DNA of 64,000 nt from Melghirimyces thermohalophilus (GCF_900102685.1 NZ_FMZA01000016.1:1-64000); one strand, 5' to 3'; shown: positions 26,906-36,392, counted from the first letter of the stretch. The notes: a model not told the origin generated them from the sequence alone. Made by a program: numbers and translations.

Positions 26906-27301
26906 CTACCTTAGATGAAAGACGCCTAAGGTGGAAAGATGTTTGGATTCCTGTTTTACCACATCCTCCAGCTTGATGTCGAGCAGGTTACACATCGCCG
27001 TCAGGTAAAACAGGTTCTTGCCCATCTCCGACTGAACCACCTCCTGGCAGTGACTGCAAAGCCGGCCTTGCACATGATTTTTGACTGACTGCTTCATCTC
27101 ATCCAGGGGTGCTTCATCTGCGAAGGGTTGGCGGGAGGCTTGGATTTCCATGCAGCCGCACTCGGTGACTCCTTTCATCAGGGCTCGATTCACCCGGCTG
27201 TTGGATTCCTGGAATTTGGAGGAGATGTCCAGTATACTCCTGTGTCGCAGAAGCAACTCGGACACTTGTTGCTGAAAGTTCTCGAGGGAGTTGTTCTCCA
27301 T
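26906..27301 (-). CDS. conserved small cysteine-containing protein, function unknown
   Basis: 131 residues on the minus strand, with AGGTGATGAT upstream of the ATG. The N-terminal helix is FQQQVSELLLRHRSILDI. Next come NRALMKGVTECGCMEI, a CxxC (LCSHCQEV), and a helical end GKNLFYLTAMCNLLDIKLED that recalls MazG-type helices. I recall similar proteins at this spot between pssA/disA and carD in related Bacillales, annotated as DUF1573-like or unknown; the name is not certain. The four cysteines could bind metal. It is convergent with pssA and divergent from carD. Confidence 0.7.
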   Translation of the reverse strand: MENNSLENFQQQVSELLLRHRSILDISSKFQESNSRVNRALMKGVTECGCMEIQASRQPFADEAPLDEMKQSVKNHVQGRLCSHCQEVVQSEMGKNLFYLTAMCNLLDIKLEDVVKQESKHLSTLGVFHLR

Positions 27302-27465
27302 CTATCATCACCTCTTCCATTCCGAACATCTGCACCGAGGGTTTAGGCGAAATGTCCGAAGGGACTGAAGATTCTTTGTAAATTATTATAACGGGTTTTT
27401 GAAGAAAGTGTCAATTTGCTGGGCATCCCGGTGGAAAGGAGGAGGTGCTTTTTGATAAAAAGATA

Positions 27466-27495
27466 TTGACGCTTTCGCTGCAAGTGTGCTAGTAT
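27466..27495 (+). promoter_or_regulatory. carD promoter P1 (sigma-A type)
   Basis: TTGACG (27466-27471), 18-base spacer, TAGTAT (27490-27495). Confidence 0.65.
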
Positions 27496-27510
27496 ATTAG
27501 TTTTAATTTA

Positions 27511-27539
27511 TTGACTTTCCTCCGGGGTTGTGATATCTT
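27511..27539 (+). promoter_or_regulatory. carD promoter P2 (sigma-A type)
   Basis: TTGACT (27511-27516), 17-base spacer, TATCTT (27534-27539), 34 bases before the start codon. It is in tandem with P1. Confidence 0.6.
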
Positions 27540-27572
27540 GGAAACTGGATATTGCCCTTGGAGGTGGGTTTT

Positions 27573-28070
27573 TTGTTCAATATCGGCGACAAAGTGGTTT
27601 ACCCCATGCACGGTGCAGGCATCATCGAGGCGATAGAGGAAAAGGAGATCCTTGGTGAATCCCAAAAATATTACGTGATGCGGATTCCGGTCGGCGATAT
27701 GAAAGTGATGATCCCGATGTCCAAAGTGGACAGCATCGGTCTTAGAGAAGTGGTAGATCAACAGACCATCTCAGAAGTGATCCAACGTTTGTCCAATGGG
27801 ACCGCCGATGCGTCCAATAATTGGAATCGCCGTTACCGGGCCAATCTCGATAAGATGAAAAGCGGGGACATTCGTGATATCGCCGACGTGGTACGGTGTT
27901 TGATGTTGCGGGATAAGGAAAAGGGACTCTCCACAGGGGAACGCAAGATGTTGGACAATGCCCGCCAAATCCTGATCAGCGAGCTCGTCCTGGCGAAGGA
28001 GATGGAGGAATCCAAGGCCTTCGGATTGCTAGACGAAATTATTTTTTCCGAGAGCAAAGCATCAGGTTAA
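27573..28070 (+). CDS. carD: CarD family transcriptional regulator
   Basis: 165 residues. TTG 27573 is chosen because it gives MFNIGDKVVYPMHGAG, the family start, and has TTGGAGGTGGG upstream. The N-terminal Tudor-like RNA-polymerase interaction domain (residues 1-60) carries VYPMHGAG. The helical C-terminal domain spans 70-165 (DIADVVRCLMLRDKEKGLS). CarD binds the RNAP beta subunit and stabilises open complexes at promoters, notably rRNA promoters in other bacteria. Confidence 0.93.
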   Translation: MFNIGDKVVYPMHGAGIIEAIEEKEILGESQKYYVMRIPVGDMKVMIPMSKVDSIGLREVVDQQTISEVIQRLSNGTADASNNWNRRYRANLDKMKSGDIRDIADVVRCLMLRDKEKGLSTGERKMLDNARQILISELVLAKEMEESKAFGLLDEIIFSESKASG

Positions 28071-28175
28071 AAAGGGTAAAACTCAAGGAACGGGGATATT
28101 TCCTCAAAGATGTGCAAAATAGCAGGTTTTGAACTCTCCAGTTTGTCTATAATGCTAATGAGGAGGTGAAGCCCC

Positions 28176-29258
28176 GTGTTGAAAAGGTCTGTCCAATTGG
28201 CCTTCGCACTTATCGGAGCGACACTCGGATTTTATATAGGGCCGGCGCTGTTTCAGATGTTCAATCTGGAGGGTATGCCAGCTCAACCATATATCGGCGC
28301 CGTGTTGGGAGCGCTCGTCCTGTATCTGATCACCTTTTGGTTTACGGGCAATGTGGTCCGGTGGATTCAGTGGAGTGAAGAACGTCTGATGAAAATCCCA
28401 GCTGCGGATACATTGTTTGGCGCTCTAGGTTTGATCTTCGGTCTTATCGTAGCATTTCTGATCGAACCTCCCCTGTCCAAACTGCCGTTGCCAGGGGTTT
28501 CTTCAGTACTCCCCCTGTTGGTATCCGCTCTCTTGGGATATCTGGGATTTCGGATCGGATATAAAAAACGCGATGAACTGATCGCTGTTTTCACCATGGG
28601 GCGACAGGCCAAGGATCGCAGCAAAAAAGAGAAAGAGCCACAGGACAACGTTGAGCATAAAATTCTCGATACCAGCGTCATCATCGACGGCCGCATCGCT
28701 GATATCTGCCGCACTGGTTTTCTGGAAGGAACGCTGGTGATTCCCAGTTTTGTCTTGGAAGAATTGCAACATATCGCTGATTCCTCCGATGTTCTGAAGC
28801 GGAACCGCGGTCGTCGTGGGTTGGATATCTTGAACAAAATTCAAAAAGAGCTCAATATGCGCGTTCTCATCTATGAGGGAGACTTTGAGGAAGTTTCCGA
28901 AGTGGATAGTAAACTGGTGAAACTGGCCAAGGTGTTGTCGGGGAAGGTCGTCACCAACGACTTCAACCTGAACAAGGTTTGTGAACTCCAAGGGGTAAAG
29001 GTTCTCAATATCAATGATTTGGCTAATGCGGTCAAACCGGTGGTCCTTCCCGGTGAAGAGATCAATGTTCAAGTGATTAAAGACGGGAAAGAGCACGGAC
29101 AGGGGGTCGCCTATTTGGACGACGGGACGATGATCGTCATCGAAGGCGGCCGCGATTATATCGGTGAGCGGATTGACGTGCTGGTTACCAGTGTGTTACA
29201 AACATCTGCAGGGAGAATGATTTTTGCCAAACCGAAGCTGCTGGAAAAGGCACTCTGA
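28176..29258 (+). CDS. yacL: PIN/TRAM domain membrane protein (YacL)
   Basis: 360 residues, GTG with GAGGAGGTGAA upstream. Four N-terminal transmembrane helices (1-145) precede a PIN nuclease-like domain beginning [15 protein letters not shown] with acidic residues for metal binding. [20 protein letters not shown] follows, then a C-terminal TRAM domain. It is an integral membrane protein possibly acting on RNA; the substrate is unknown. Its place before ispD is conserved in Bacillales. Confidence 0.92.
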   Translation: MLKRSVQLAFALIGATLGFYIGPALFQMFNLEGMPAQPYIGAVLGALVLYLITFWFTGNVVRWIQWSEERLMKIPAADTLFGALGLIFGLIVAFLIEPPLSKLPLPGVSSVLPLLVSALLGYLGFRIGYKKRDELIAVFTMGRQAKDRSKKEKEPQDNVEHKILDTSVIIDGRIADICRTGFLEGTLVIPSFVLEELQHIADSSDVLKRNRGRRGLDILNKIQKELNMRVLIYEGDFEEVSEVDSKLVKLAKVLSGKVVTNDFNLNKVCELQGVKVLNINDLANAVKPVVLPGEEINVQVIKDGKEHGQGVAYLDDGTMIVIEGGRDYIGERIDVLVTSVLQTSAGRMIFAKPKLLEKAL

Positions 29259-29342
29259 ACGCACAGAGCCTGGAAGCCTGATGCCCGGCGCCGGGTGGGA
29301 TCTCGCCGCCGGGCTCTCTTGTGTTTGAAAGGAGATTACGCA

Positions 29343-30029
29343 GTGGATGCAGGTGTGGTAATACCGGCGGCCGGCAAGGGGCGGCGGATGGGAGGGCCTG
29401 TTTCCAAACAGTTTCTCGACCTGTGCGGGGTGCCCGTCCTGATCCGTACCCTTCAGGTGTTCCTTGACCACCCGGCGGTCAGCCAGACGGTGTTGGCCGT
29501 CAGTCCCCAGGAGGTGGACTATGTCCGTGATCTGCTGAATCGTTTTCGTGTGCCGGCGGGGAAGGTTTTGGTCACCCCCGGTGGCCGCGAGAGACAGGAC
29601 AGTGTTCGCGAAGGACTGAAAGTCCTGGACCGGGAATGGGTGTTGGTCCACGATGCGGTCCGACCCTTTATCACCCGGGAGCAGATTACCACTCTCTTGC
29701 AACAGGCGGAGGCTGGTGGAGCCGCTGTACTGGCGGTTCCTGTCAAGGATACCATCAAGGAAGTCAACTCCGATGGGCTGGTGGATGGCACACCCGACCG
29801 AAGTCGCTTGTGGGCTGTGCAAACTCCCCAGGCTTTTCGCCGTTCCCTGCTGGTACAAGCCCATGAAGAGGGGGAGCGTACCGGCTTGGCTGCCACGGAT
29901 GACGCCATGTTGGTGGAAGCCTTGGGCGCTAAGGTGCGGGTGGTAGAAGGAGACTACAGCAATCTGAAGCTGACGACGCCGGAGGATATGGCGTTGGCTG
30001 AAGCAATTTGGAAGATGAGGAGTCAATGA
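29343..30029 (+). CDS. ispD: 2-C-methyl-D-erythritol 4-phosphate cytidylyltransferase
   Basis: 228 residues. GTG 29343 has AAAGGAG 8 bases upstream; an in-frame start at 29295 lies in a G+C-rich hairpin. The nucleotide loop is [36 protein letters not shown] and [11 protein letters not shown] are family motifs. It makes CDP-ME in the MEP isoprenoid pathway. ispF follows directly. Confidence 0.96.
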   Translation: MDAGVVIPAAGKGRRMGGPVSKQFLDLCGVPVLIRTLQVFLDHPAVSQTVLAVSPQEVDYVRDLLNRFRVPAGKVLVTPGGRERQDSVREGLKVLDREWVLVHDAVRPFITREQITTLLQQAEAGGAAVLAVPVKDTIKEVNSDGLVDGTPDRSRLWAVQTPQAFRRSLLVQAHEEGERTGLAATDDAMLVEALGAKVRVVEGDYSNLKLTTPEDMALAEAIWKMRSQ

Positions 30030-30030
30030 T

Positions 30031-30513
30031 ATGATCCGAGTGGGACAGGGGTTTGACGTACATCAGTTTGCAGATGACCGACCGCTGATTCTGGGTGGGA
30101 TCGAAATTCCGCACTCCCGGGGGTTAAGCGGGCATTCTGATGCGGATGTCCTCCTGCACGCCATCACCGATGCCGTGCTGGGTGCGCTGGGGAAAGGGGA
30201 TATCGGTACCCATTTCCCCGATACCGATCCTGAATACGAGGGAGCGGATAGTGCGAAACTGTTGCGTGAAGTGTGGTTGATGGCCGAACGAGAGGGCTTC
30301 TCCCTCGGTAACCTGGATGCCACGGTGATTGCGCAGAAACCCAAGATGGTCCCGTACATTCAACAGATCCGGGAACGGGTCGCTGGCCTGCTCCATGGGG
30401 AATTATCCAATATCAATATCAAGGCCACGACCACCGAACATCTGGGTTTTGCCGGCAGGGAAGAAGGGATTGCCGCTATGGCGGTGGTTTGTCTGGTTTC
30501 ACCCGGAAAGTGA
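30031..30513 (+). CDS. ispF: 2-C-methyl-D-erythritol 2,4-cyclodiphosphate synthase
   Basis: 160 residues. Metal ligands are in GQGFDVHQF and [30 protein letters not shown] and [18 protein letters not shown] complete the trimeric enzyme's motifs. It cyclises CDP-ME 2-phosphate in the MEP pathway. Its ATG is 1 base past the ispD stop, so the two are translationally linked. Confidence 0.97.
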   Translation: MIRVGQGFDVHQFADDRPLILGGIEIPHSRGLSGHSDADVLLHAITDAVLGALGKGDIGTHFPDTDPEYEGADSAKLLREVWLMAEREGFSLGNLDATVIAQKPKMVPYIQQIRERVAGLLHGELSNINIKATTTEHLGFAGREEGIAAMAVVCLVSPGK

Positions 30514-30542
30514 GAAAGGGGAGCGCGATCCATAGTCGGAGA

Positions 30543-30697
30543 GGAAGCGTTTACCCGAAAGAACGACTTGGCCTCCTGTGGGCAGGGCAGAATCGAAGCG
30601 GACGTCGGATTAGCTGACGAGGTATTGAGGATACGAAGGGAACGGGTTCTGTCCTGCTCGCGGCAGGTTGATGGGAGCGCTTCGGGTAAATGCTTCC
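30543..30697 (+). ncRNA. candidate structured RNA / long-range hairpin upstream of gltX
   Basis: A 17-base arm (30543-30559, GGAAGCGTTTACCCGAA) pairs with 30681-30697 with one mismatch. A nested stem GCAGGGCAGAA (30582-30592) pairs with TTCTGTCCTGC (30647-30657) with one G-U. A small hairpin CGTC/GACG lies at 30603-30619. The three nested elements make a branched RNA of about 155 bases. No T-box core (TGGNACCGCG) or terminator T-run is present. It could be a leader of gltX or a separate small RNA. Confidence 0.45.
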
Positions 30698-30774
30698 ACT
30701 CGCTTTCTATACCACGCTGCTCCTTGGCATCATCGTTATAAGTCAAGGACATCGATCAAGAGGTGAATAGAAAG

Positions 30775-32262
30775 ATGGCGGAAGTTCGTACACGTTATGC
30801 GCCGAGTCCAACCGGTCATCTCCATATCGGAGGGGCGCGGACCGCTCTGTTCAGCTATCTATGGGCTCGCAGAAATAACGGATCCTTCGTGGTCCGCATC
30901 GAAGATACAGACGTGGAGCGCAACGTGGCTGATGCGGAACAAAAACAGCTTGACGGGCTGAAATGGCTGGGCATCGACTGGGATGAAAGCGTGGATGTGG
31001 GAGGTCCCCATGCACCTTACCGTTCCATGGAGCGGGTGGACCTTTACCAGCAACATTTGCAAAAATTGATTGACGCGGGACACGCATACCCCTGTTATTG
31101 CACGGCGGAAGAGTTGGATGAAGAACGGCAAAAGCAGTTGGCTGAAGGAGTAGCCCCGAAGTACAGCGGACGGTGCCGCCATCTGACGGAAGCGGAGCGG
31201 GAGGCTTTCCGACGGGAAGGACGGACACCATCCATTCGTTTTCGAGTGCCGGAAGGGCGCATTCTCACGATTCATGATGAAGTGCGGGGAGAAGTCCGGT
31301 TTGAGTCCGACGGAATCGGAGACTTTATCATTCAACGGCCAGACGGCCGACCCACATATAACTTCGCCGTTGTGGTGGATGATGCATTGATGGAAATTAC
31401 CCATGTGGTTCGGGCGGAGGAGCATCTGTCCAACACGCCGCGGCAGGTTTTGCTGTATGAAGCCCTCGGTTTTGATGTTCCCACATTCGCCCACGCTTCC
31501 CTGATTCTCAATCCTGACGGCAAGAAAATGAGCAAGCGGGATGAATCGGTGATCCAGTTTATCGACCAATACCGGGAGCGGGGTTACCTCCCTGAGTCCA
31601 TCCTCAACTTTTTGGTGCTCTTGGGCTGGGCTCCGGAGGGAGACAAAGCGGAGGAAGAGATCTTTTCCAAGGAGGAGCTGATCAACCTCTTTTCCTTGAA
31701 ACGGGTCTCCAAAGCTCCGGCCGTGTTTGATACCGGCAAGTTAAATTGGCTGAACAACCATTACATCAAAAAGTCGTCCACCGAACGGATCACCGAGTTG
31801 GCCATTCCCCATCTGGCGAAAGCCGGCCGGATTTCGGAGAATCCTACAGGTGACGAACGGCAATGGGTGACCCGATTGGTCGGTCTGTACCAGGAACAGT
31901 TGGATTGGGTGGCCCAAATCGTCGATCTGACGGAGGTGTTTTTCCGGGAAGAGCCGGTGTACTCCGATGAAGCCAAGGAAGTGCTCTCCGCCGAACAAGT
32001 GCCGGAAGTGATAGCTTCTTTGATCCAACAGTTGGAGGCCTTTACGGGAGAACTTACTCCTGACGAAGTGAAAGCTCTCCTCAAATCGGTACAGAAGGAG
32101 ACGGGTCACAAGGGCAAGAAGCTCTTTATGCCGGTTCGCTGCGCCGTCACTGGAGAGACACACGGGCCGGATCTTCGGGAGACGATCTCCCTGCTCGGAA
32201 AAGAGAAGGTATTGGGCCGGTTGCGCGGGTTTTTGGAGCAGCGGGACCGGATTTTGGGATAA
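30775..32262 (+). CDS. gltX: glutamyl-tRNA synthetase
   Basis: 495 residues. ATG 30775 gives MAEVRTRYAPSPTGHLHIGGA with AGAGGTG about 11 bases upstream; GTG 30763 overlaps that site. The HIGH-type motif is HIGG and the KMSKS-type motif is GKKMSKRDES. The C-terminal anticodon-binding region is typical of bacterial enzymes. It charges tRNA-Glu and, in organisms using GatCAB, probably also mischarges tRNA-Gln. It is followed by the T-box controlled cysE-cysS genes. Confidence 0.97.
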   Translation: MAEVRTRYAPSPTGHLHIGGARTALFSYLWARRNNGSFVVRIEDTDVERNVADAEQKQLDGLKWLGIDWDESVDVGGPHAPYRSMERVDLYQQHLQKLIDAGHAYPCYCTAEELDEERQKQLAEGVAPKYSGRCRHLTEAEREAFRREGRTPSIRFRVPEGRILTIHDEVRGEVRFESDGIGDFIIQRPDGRPTYNFAVVVDDALMEITHVVRAEEHLSNTPRQVLLYEALGFDVPTFAHASLILNPDGKKMSKRDESVIQFIDQYRERGYLPESILNFLVLLGWAPEGDKAEEEIFSKEELINLFSLKRVSKAPAVFDTGKLNWLNNHYIKKSSTERITELAIPHLAKAGRISENPTGDERQWVTRLVGLYQEQLDWVAQIVDLTEVFFREEPVYSDEAKEVLSAEQVPEVIASLIQQLEAFTGELTPDEVKALLKSVQKETGHKGKKLFMPVRCAVTGETHGPDLRETISLLGKEKVLGRLRGFLEQRDRILG

Positions 32263-32270
32263 ACGGTCGG

Positions 32271-32299
32271 TTGCTGATCGAGGGAACCGATCATATAAT
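32271..32299 (+). promoter_or_regulatory. promoter of the cysE-cysS T-box transcript
   Basis: TTGCTG (32271-32276), 17-base spacer, TATAAT (32294-32299). Predicted start near 32306, ahead of the T-box leader. Confidence 0.7.
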
Positions 32300-32305
32300 A
32301 TGGTT

Positions 32306-32578
32306 TAAAGAAGACGCTTTTTTAGGAAACTAGAACTGCTATGACCGGGAGAGTACGGCGGCGACGGAATCTGCAGAGAGGGGTCTTATGGCTGCAAGGA
32401 TCCTGTTTCCACGTCGTCGGAAGTGCACCCGCGAGCATGCCCTCCCGATGCGCTTTCGTGTAGGGAAGGGCCGGCCTCCCGCCGTTAACGGGGATGAGCG
32501 GGCCGGATATGTTCCGGCAAGCAGAGTGGAACCGCGGAAAACAACCGTCTCTGCAGCCAAAGGCTGCAGAGATTTTTT
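32306..32578 (+). ncRNA. T-box leader RNA (tRNA-Cys responsive, inferred)
   Basis: The conserved T-box core AGAGTGGAACCGCGG is at 32523-32537, followed by a terminator hairpin. The 5' half has a long stem I with CGGCGACG (near 32357) facing CGTCGTCG (near 32413). Genes downstream make Cys and charge tRNA-Cys, so uncharged tRNA-Cys is the expected ligand. A TGC triplet at 32393-32395 is a candidate specifier but the loop was not folded rigorously. Confidence 0.9.
32548..32578 (+). terminator. T-box regulated terminator
   Basis: TCTCTGCAGCC (32548-32558) pairs with GGCTGCAGAGA (32562-32572), then TTTTTT. The left arm competes with the antiterminator that includes the T-box core. Confidence 0.92.
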
Positions 32579-32603
32579 GATTCCAGACGAAGGAGGGAGA
32601 CCT

Positions 32604-33350
32604 GTGAGCATCACACAACACCTGAAAGAAGTGCGTGCCATCATTCGATCCGACATTCAGGCTGTATTTGACCGGGATCCTGCCGCCCGAAGCACCTTTG
32701 AGGTGGTATTGACTTACTCGGGTTTGCATGCCATTTGGATGTATCGAATCGCACATTGGTTTTATAATCGGAAATGGTTTTTGGTAGCGCGAATCATTTC
32801 CCAGATAGCTCGTTTCCTGACCGGAATCGAAATCCACCCCGGTGCCAAGATCGGCCGTGGATTTTTTATCGACCACGGCATGGGGGTGGTGATCGGGGAG
32901 ACGTGTGAGATTGGGGATCACGTAACCATCTATCAAGGGGTCACCCTGGGCGGTACCGGAAAGGAGAAAGGGAAACGTCACCCCACGGTGGAGGATGGGG
33001 TGCTGATTGCCAGCGGAGCGAAGGTGCTGGGGTCGATGCGAATTGGGCGCTACTCCAAAATCGGTGCCGGCTCCGTCGTGCTGCGGGAAGTGCCTCCCAA
33101 CTCCACTGTGGTCGGTGTCCCGGGACGGGTCGTGGTGCAGGACGGCGTGCGCATCCGAAGCGCCGGGGCACAAGATCTGGATCAAGTCAACCTGCCTGAT
33201 CCAGTGGCGGAAACCTGCAGCCGGTTGGAAGCTGAAATTGAACGGTTGCAGGCTCGTCTCCACGATTTGACACAGGAGATGGAAACTATTCGAGAGGAGA
33301 AGAACAAGGATGACCTTGCGCGTATACAACACTCAAACACGGAAGCTTGA
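32604..33350 (+). CDS. cysE: serine O-acetyltransferase
   Basis: 248 residues. GTG 32604 follows AAGGAGGGAG; longer in-frame openings run back through the T-box and are not coding. The helical N-domain ([20 protein letters not shown]) precedes a left-handed beta-helix with hexapeptide repeats ([20 protein letters not shown]). The conserved [11 protein letters not shown] and [12 protein letters not shown] carry catalytic His residues. It makes O-acetylserine for cysteine synthesis. The 3' end overlaps cysS by 41 bases, suggesting coupled translation. Confidence 0.96.
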   Translation: MSITQHLKEVRAIIRSDIQAVFDRDPAARSTFEVVLTYSGLHAIWMYRIAHWFYNRKWFLVARIISQIARFLTGIEIHPGAKIGRGFFIDHGMGVVIGETCEIGDHVTIYQGVTLGGTGKEKGKRHPTVEDGVLIASGAKVLGSMRIGRYSKIGAGSVVLREVPPNSTVVGVPGRVVVQDGVRIRSAGAQDLDQVNLPDPVAETCSRLEAEIERLQARLHDLTQEMETIREEKNKDDLARIQHSNTEA

Positions 33351-34710
33351 ATTGTTTCAGCCCCAGCAGGATCATAAGGTGCAGATGTATGTGTGCGGGC
33401 CGACGGTTTATAACTATATTCACATCGGGAATGCCCGGGTGTTTGTCTTTTTCGACGTGGTGCGCCGCTACTTGGAATATAAAGGTTATGAGGTCACCTA
33501 TGTACAAAATTTCACCGATGTGGATGATCGTCTGATCGAGACGGCCCAACAGGAAGGCACATCGGTGAAAGAGTTGGCGGAGCGTTACATTGAAGCCTAT
33601 TTTGAGGATATGGACGCCCTCGGAGTGCGGCGGGCGGATATCCATCCCAAAGCGACGGAACATATCGACGAAATGCAGTCTGGGATTCAGACCCTGATCG
33701 ACAAGGGTTACGCTTATGAACGGAACGGCGACGTCTATTACCGCGCCCTTCGAAAAGATGATTACGGCAAACTCTCCCACCAATCGATGGATGAGTTGAA
33801 AGCGGGAGCCCGGATAGATGTGAACGAACAGAAGGAGAACCCATTGGATTTCGCTCTGTGGAAAAAGGCGAAACCCGGTGAAATCAGCTGGGAGAGTCCC
33901 TGGGGCAATGGGCGGCCCGGTTGGCATATCGAATGTTCAGCCATGTCCCGGAAATACCTTGGGGATACATTGGACATCCATGCCGGCGGGATGGACCTGT
34001 GCTTTCCTCACCATGAGAACGAGATGGCCCAAAGTGAAGCGTGGACGGGAAAGCCCTTCGCTCGCTACTGGCTGCATAATGGGTATATTAATATGGGCAG
34101 CGAAAAAATGTCCAAATCCCTGGGCAACATTGTACGGGTGGTGGAGTTACGTCAGGAATACGCCCCCCGGGCTCTTCGTTATTTCCTGTTATCCGCCCAT
34201 TACCGCAATCCTGTCTCTTTTAGCCACGAAGCGATCCGCCAGATTGAAAACGGGCTGGAGCGTTTTGATACAGCTGTAGCCAACCTTCGGCACCGGATGC
34301 AGACAGCAAACGAAGGGGATGCGGATCAGGAGGTTCGCGAAGAGCTGGATCGGCTTACTGGGGAATTTGAAGCCGCTATGGATGATGATTTAAATACCGC
34401 CAACGCGATCAGTGTCTTGTTTGAAGCGGTCAAGTCTGCGCAAAGCATGCTCTCTCGCCCGGTCCTTTCCAAAGGATCGCTTACTGCCTACCTCGATTGG
34501 CTGCGCCGTTTCGGATCGGAGATCCTGGGCCTGATCGATATGGGTGAGGAAGAAGGACTGGATCAAGAGATTGAAGCGTTGATTGAAGAGCGGCAACAAG
34601 CTCGGGCTGTCCGGGATTTCCAGCGGGCAGATGCGATCCGGGATCAACTGGCCGCTCAGGGAATCATCCTGGAGGATACCCCTCAGGGCGTTCGCTGGCG
34701 GAGGAAATAA
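33310..34710 (+). CDS. cysS: cysteinyl-tRNA synthetase
   Basis: 466 residues. [19 protein letters not shown] includes the zinc-ligand Cys and HIGH-type motif. GWHIECSAM and [13 protein letters not shown] carry further zinc ligands, and EKMSKSLGN is the KMSKS loop. It attaches Cys to tRNA-Cys. Co-regulated with cysE by the T-box leader. Confidence 0.97.
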   Translation: MTLRVYNTQTRKLELFQPQQDHKVQMYVCGPTVYNYIHIGNARVFVFFDVVRRYLEYKGYEVTYVQNFTDVDDRLIETAQQEGTSVKELAERYIEAYFEDMDALGVRRADIHPKATEHIDEMQSGIQTLIDKGYAYERNGDVYYRALRKDDYGKLSHQSMDELKAGARIDVNEQKENPLDFALWKKAKPGEISWESPWGNGRPGWHIECSAMSRKYLGDTLDIHAGGMDLCFPHHENEMAQSEAWTGKPFARYWLHNGYINMGSEKMSKSLGNIVRVVELRQEYAPRALRYFLLSAHYRNPVSFSHEAIRQIENGLERFDTAVANLRHRMQTANEGDADQEVREELDRLTGEFEAAMDDDLNTANAISVLFEAVKSAQSMLSRPVLSKGSLTAYLDWLRRFGSEILGLIDMGEEEGLDQEIEALIEERQQARAVRDFQRADAIRDQLAAQGIILEDTPQGVRWRRK

Positions 34711-34711
34711 A

Positions 34712-35146
34712 ATGGATGGGATACTCGGACAGACTGGAGAGCCGATGAAGAAACAACCGCAGGAGTTCAACCCGCTCCTCCTTGCCTATCTGGGTGATGC
34801 GGTGTATGAACTCTACATTCGCTATCACCTGTTGGCGAGAGACGATACCCGTCCCAACGAGATTCACGGGGAGGCGATCCGATTCGTCTCCGCCCGTGCC
34901 CAGGCGGAAGCGGTGCACCGAGCCGAAGATTGGCTGACCGAAGAAGAAAAAGAGGTCGTCCGTCGGGGGCGGAACGCCAAATCCAAGAGCATGCCCAAAA
35001 ATGCCAAGCCGGCGGATTACCGGTACAGCACCGGCTTTGAAGCCTTGATCGGCCATTGGTATTTGAAGGGGGAGACGGAGCGACTGCAGGAAGCGATGGA
35101 GCGGGTCATCGAAACATTGGAAGGAGAAATGGATGATGGAAAATGA
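34712..35146 (+). CDS. mrnC: Mini-ribonuclease III
   Basis: 144 residues. ATG 34712 has GGAGG 8 bases upstream; ATG 34745 is a second option. It has the RNase III catalytic domain without the dsRNA-binding domain: NPLLLAYLGDAVYELYIRYH and FVSARAQAEAVH. NAKPADYRYSTGFEALIGHWYL is the family signature. It matures 23S rRNA ends in Bacillus. Overlaps rlmB by 14 bases. Confidence 0.95.
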   Translation: MDGILGQTGEPMKKQPQEFNPLLLAYLGDAVYELYIRYHLLARDDTRPNEIHGEAIRFVSARAQAEAVHRAEDWLTEEEKEVVRRGRNAKSKSMPKNAKPADYRYSTGFEALIGHWYLKGETERLQEAMERVIETLEGEMDDGK

Positions 35147-35879
35147 ATGGGTGATCGGCCGGCAGGGGGTTCGGGAAGCCCTGGGTGCCGGACGGCAAGT
35201 GGCGAAGCTTTTGGTTGCTGACGGTGCCGGCAAGGGAAAAGGCGGTTTGGGTCCCCTGTTGGAGGAAGCGAGGCAAAAGGGGATCACCGTCCAATTCGTT
35301 CCCCGGAAAAAGCTGGACGATATCGCCCGGGGCGGAAACCACCAGGGGGTGGCCGCTCAGGTGGAGGCCTATCGCTATGCGGGGGTGGACGAGCTGTTCC
35401 GACGGGCGGAAGAGCGGGGAGAATCCCCCTTTTTCCTGCTTTTGGACGGGGTTGAGGATCCTCACAACTTAGGCTCCATGCTGCGAACGGCAGACGCTGC
35501 GGGAGCTCATGGGGTGATCATCCCCAAACGACGGGCGGCGGGGCTCACCCAAACCGTGGCCAAAACCTCCGCCGGAGCTATCGAACATATTCCCGTCGCC
35601 CGGGTGACCAATCTGAACCGCACAGCAGAGGAGTTGAAGGAACGAGGGGTCTGGCTGTTCGGCAGCGATGCCGATGCGCCTGAGCCCTATGACCGTGTCG
35701 ATTATTCCGGTGCGGTCGGTCTGGTGATTGGCAGTGAAGGAAAGGGAATCAGCCGTCTATTGAAGGAGAAGTGTGATTTTCTGGTGCGTCTCCCGATGAA
35801 GGGGCGGGTTTCTTCTCTTAACGCTTCGGTGGCTGGGGCCTTGTTGATGTATGAAGTCGTCCGCAGTCGGGGGCGATGA
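35133..35879 (+). CDS. rlmB: 23S rRNA (guanosine-2'-O-)-methyltransferase RlmB family
   Basis: 248 residues, SpoU/SPOUT family. The N-terminal substrate-binding domain (WVIGRQGVREALGAG) precedes the knotted SAM domain. Motifs are LDGVEDPHNLGSMLRTADAA, IGSEGKGISRLLKE and LPMKGRVSSLNASVAGA. It methylates a ribose 2'-OH in 23S rRNA, by homology at the guanosine near the peptidyl transferase centre. Start ATG 35133 or 35136. Confidence 0.93.
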   Translation: MMENEWVIGRQGVREALGAGRQVAKLLVADGAGKGKGGLGPLLEEARQKGITVQFVPRKKLDDIARGGNHQGVAAQVEAYRYAGVDELFRRAEERGESPFFLLLDGVEDPHNLGSMLRTADAAGAHGVIIPKRRAAGLTQTVAKTSAGAIEHIPVARVTNLNRTAEELKERGVWLFGSDADAPEPYDRVDYSGAVGLVIGSEGKGISRLLKEKCDFLVRLPMKGRVSSLNASVAGALLMYEVVRSRGR

Positions 35880-35882
35880 GGG

Positions 35883-36392
35883 ATGAAACCCCTGGACGAG
35901 TGGCTGATCGTGGACGGATACAATGTGATCGGCGCCCACGAGGAGTGGTCGGCGCTGGGCTTAGCCGAAGCGCGCGATCGGTTGACGGAGCTGCTGTCGG
36001 AATATCAGGCATTCAGCGGTCGGCGGGTGACCCTGGTCTTTGATGCCCAACATGTCCCGGGAGCTGGGGCCCGTCTGTCCGAACAGCGGATCACTGTCAT
36101 CTATACCAAGGAACATGAGACGGCTGACGAACGGGTGGAGCGCCTGGTCAAGGAAAATAAAGATCCCCATCGACGGATCTACGTGGCCACCTCCGACTAT
36201 CTGGAACAGCGAATGATTTTGGGCCTGGGGGCTTACCGGATTTCCTCTCGAGAATTGTTGGAGGAATTGAGGCGGATGAAAGGGGAAGTGGCCCGCAGGA
36301 TCGACAAGGAGTACCGTGTCAAGCCCACCCTGGGCCACGGGTTGGATGGGGAGGTCCTCAAAACCTTTGAAATTTGGAGGCGGAAAAAATAG
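35883..36392 (+). CDS. yacP: NYN-domain ribosome-associated endoribonuclease (YacP/Rae1)
   Basis: 169 residues, ATG 3 bases after rlmB. NYN/PIN-like core: LIVDGYNVIGA at residues 8-18, VTLVFDAQHVPGAG, and VATSDYLEQRMILGLGA with acidic catalytic positions. The Bacillus homolog cuts mRNA in the ribosomal A site. The order mrnC-rlmB-yacP-sigH is conserved in Bacillales. Confidence 0.92.
   Translation: MKPLDEWLIVDGYNVIGAHEEWSALGLAEARDRLTELLSEYQAFSGRRVTLVFDAQHVPGAGARLSEQRITVIYTKEHETADERVERLVKENKDPHRRIYVATSDYLEQRMILGLGAYRISSRELLEELRRMKGEVARRIDKEYRVKPTLGHGLDGEVLKTFEIWRRKK

Noticed and set aside
28129-28153. Promoter for yacL with TATAAT at 28148
   Set aside because: The nearest -35-like TTGAAC is only 13 bases away; spacing is outside the normal range.
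29283-29313. Hairpin GCCCGGCG/CGCCGGGC before ispD as a terminator
   Set aside because: The stem is strong but is followed by TCTCTTGTG rather than a T-run, and the ispD ribosome site follows closely; at most a partial attenuator.
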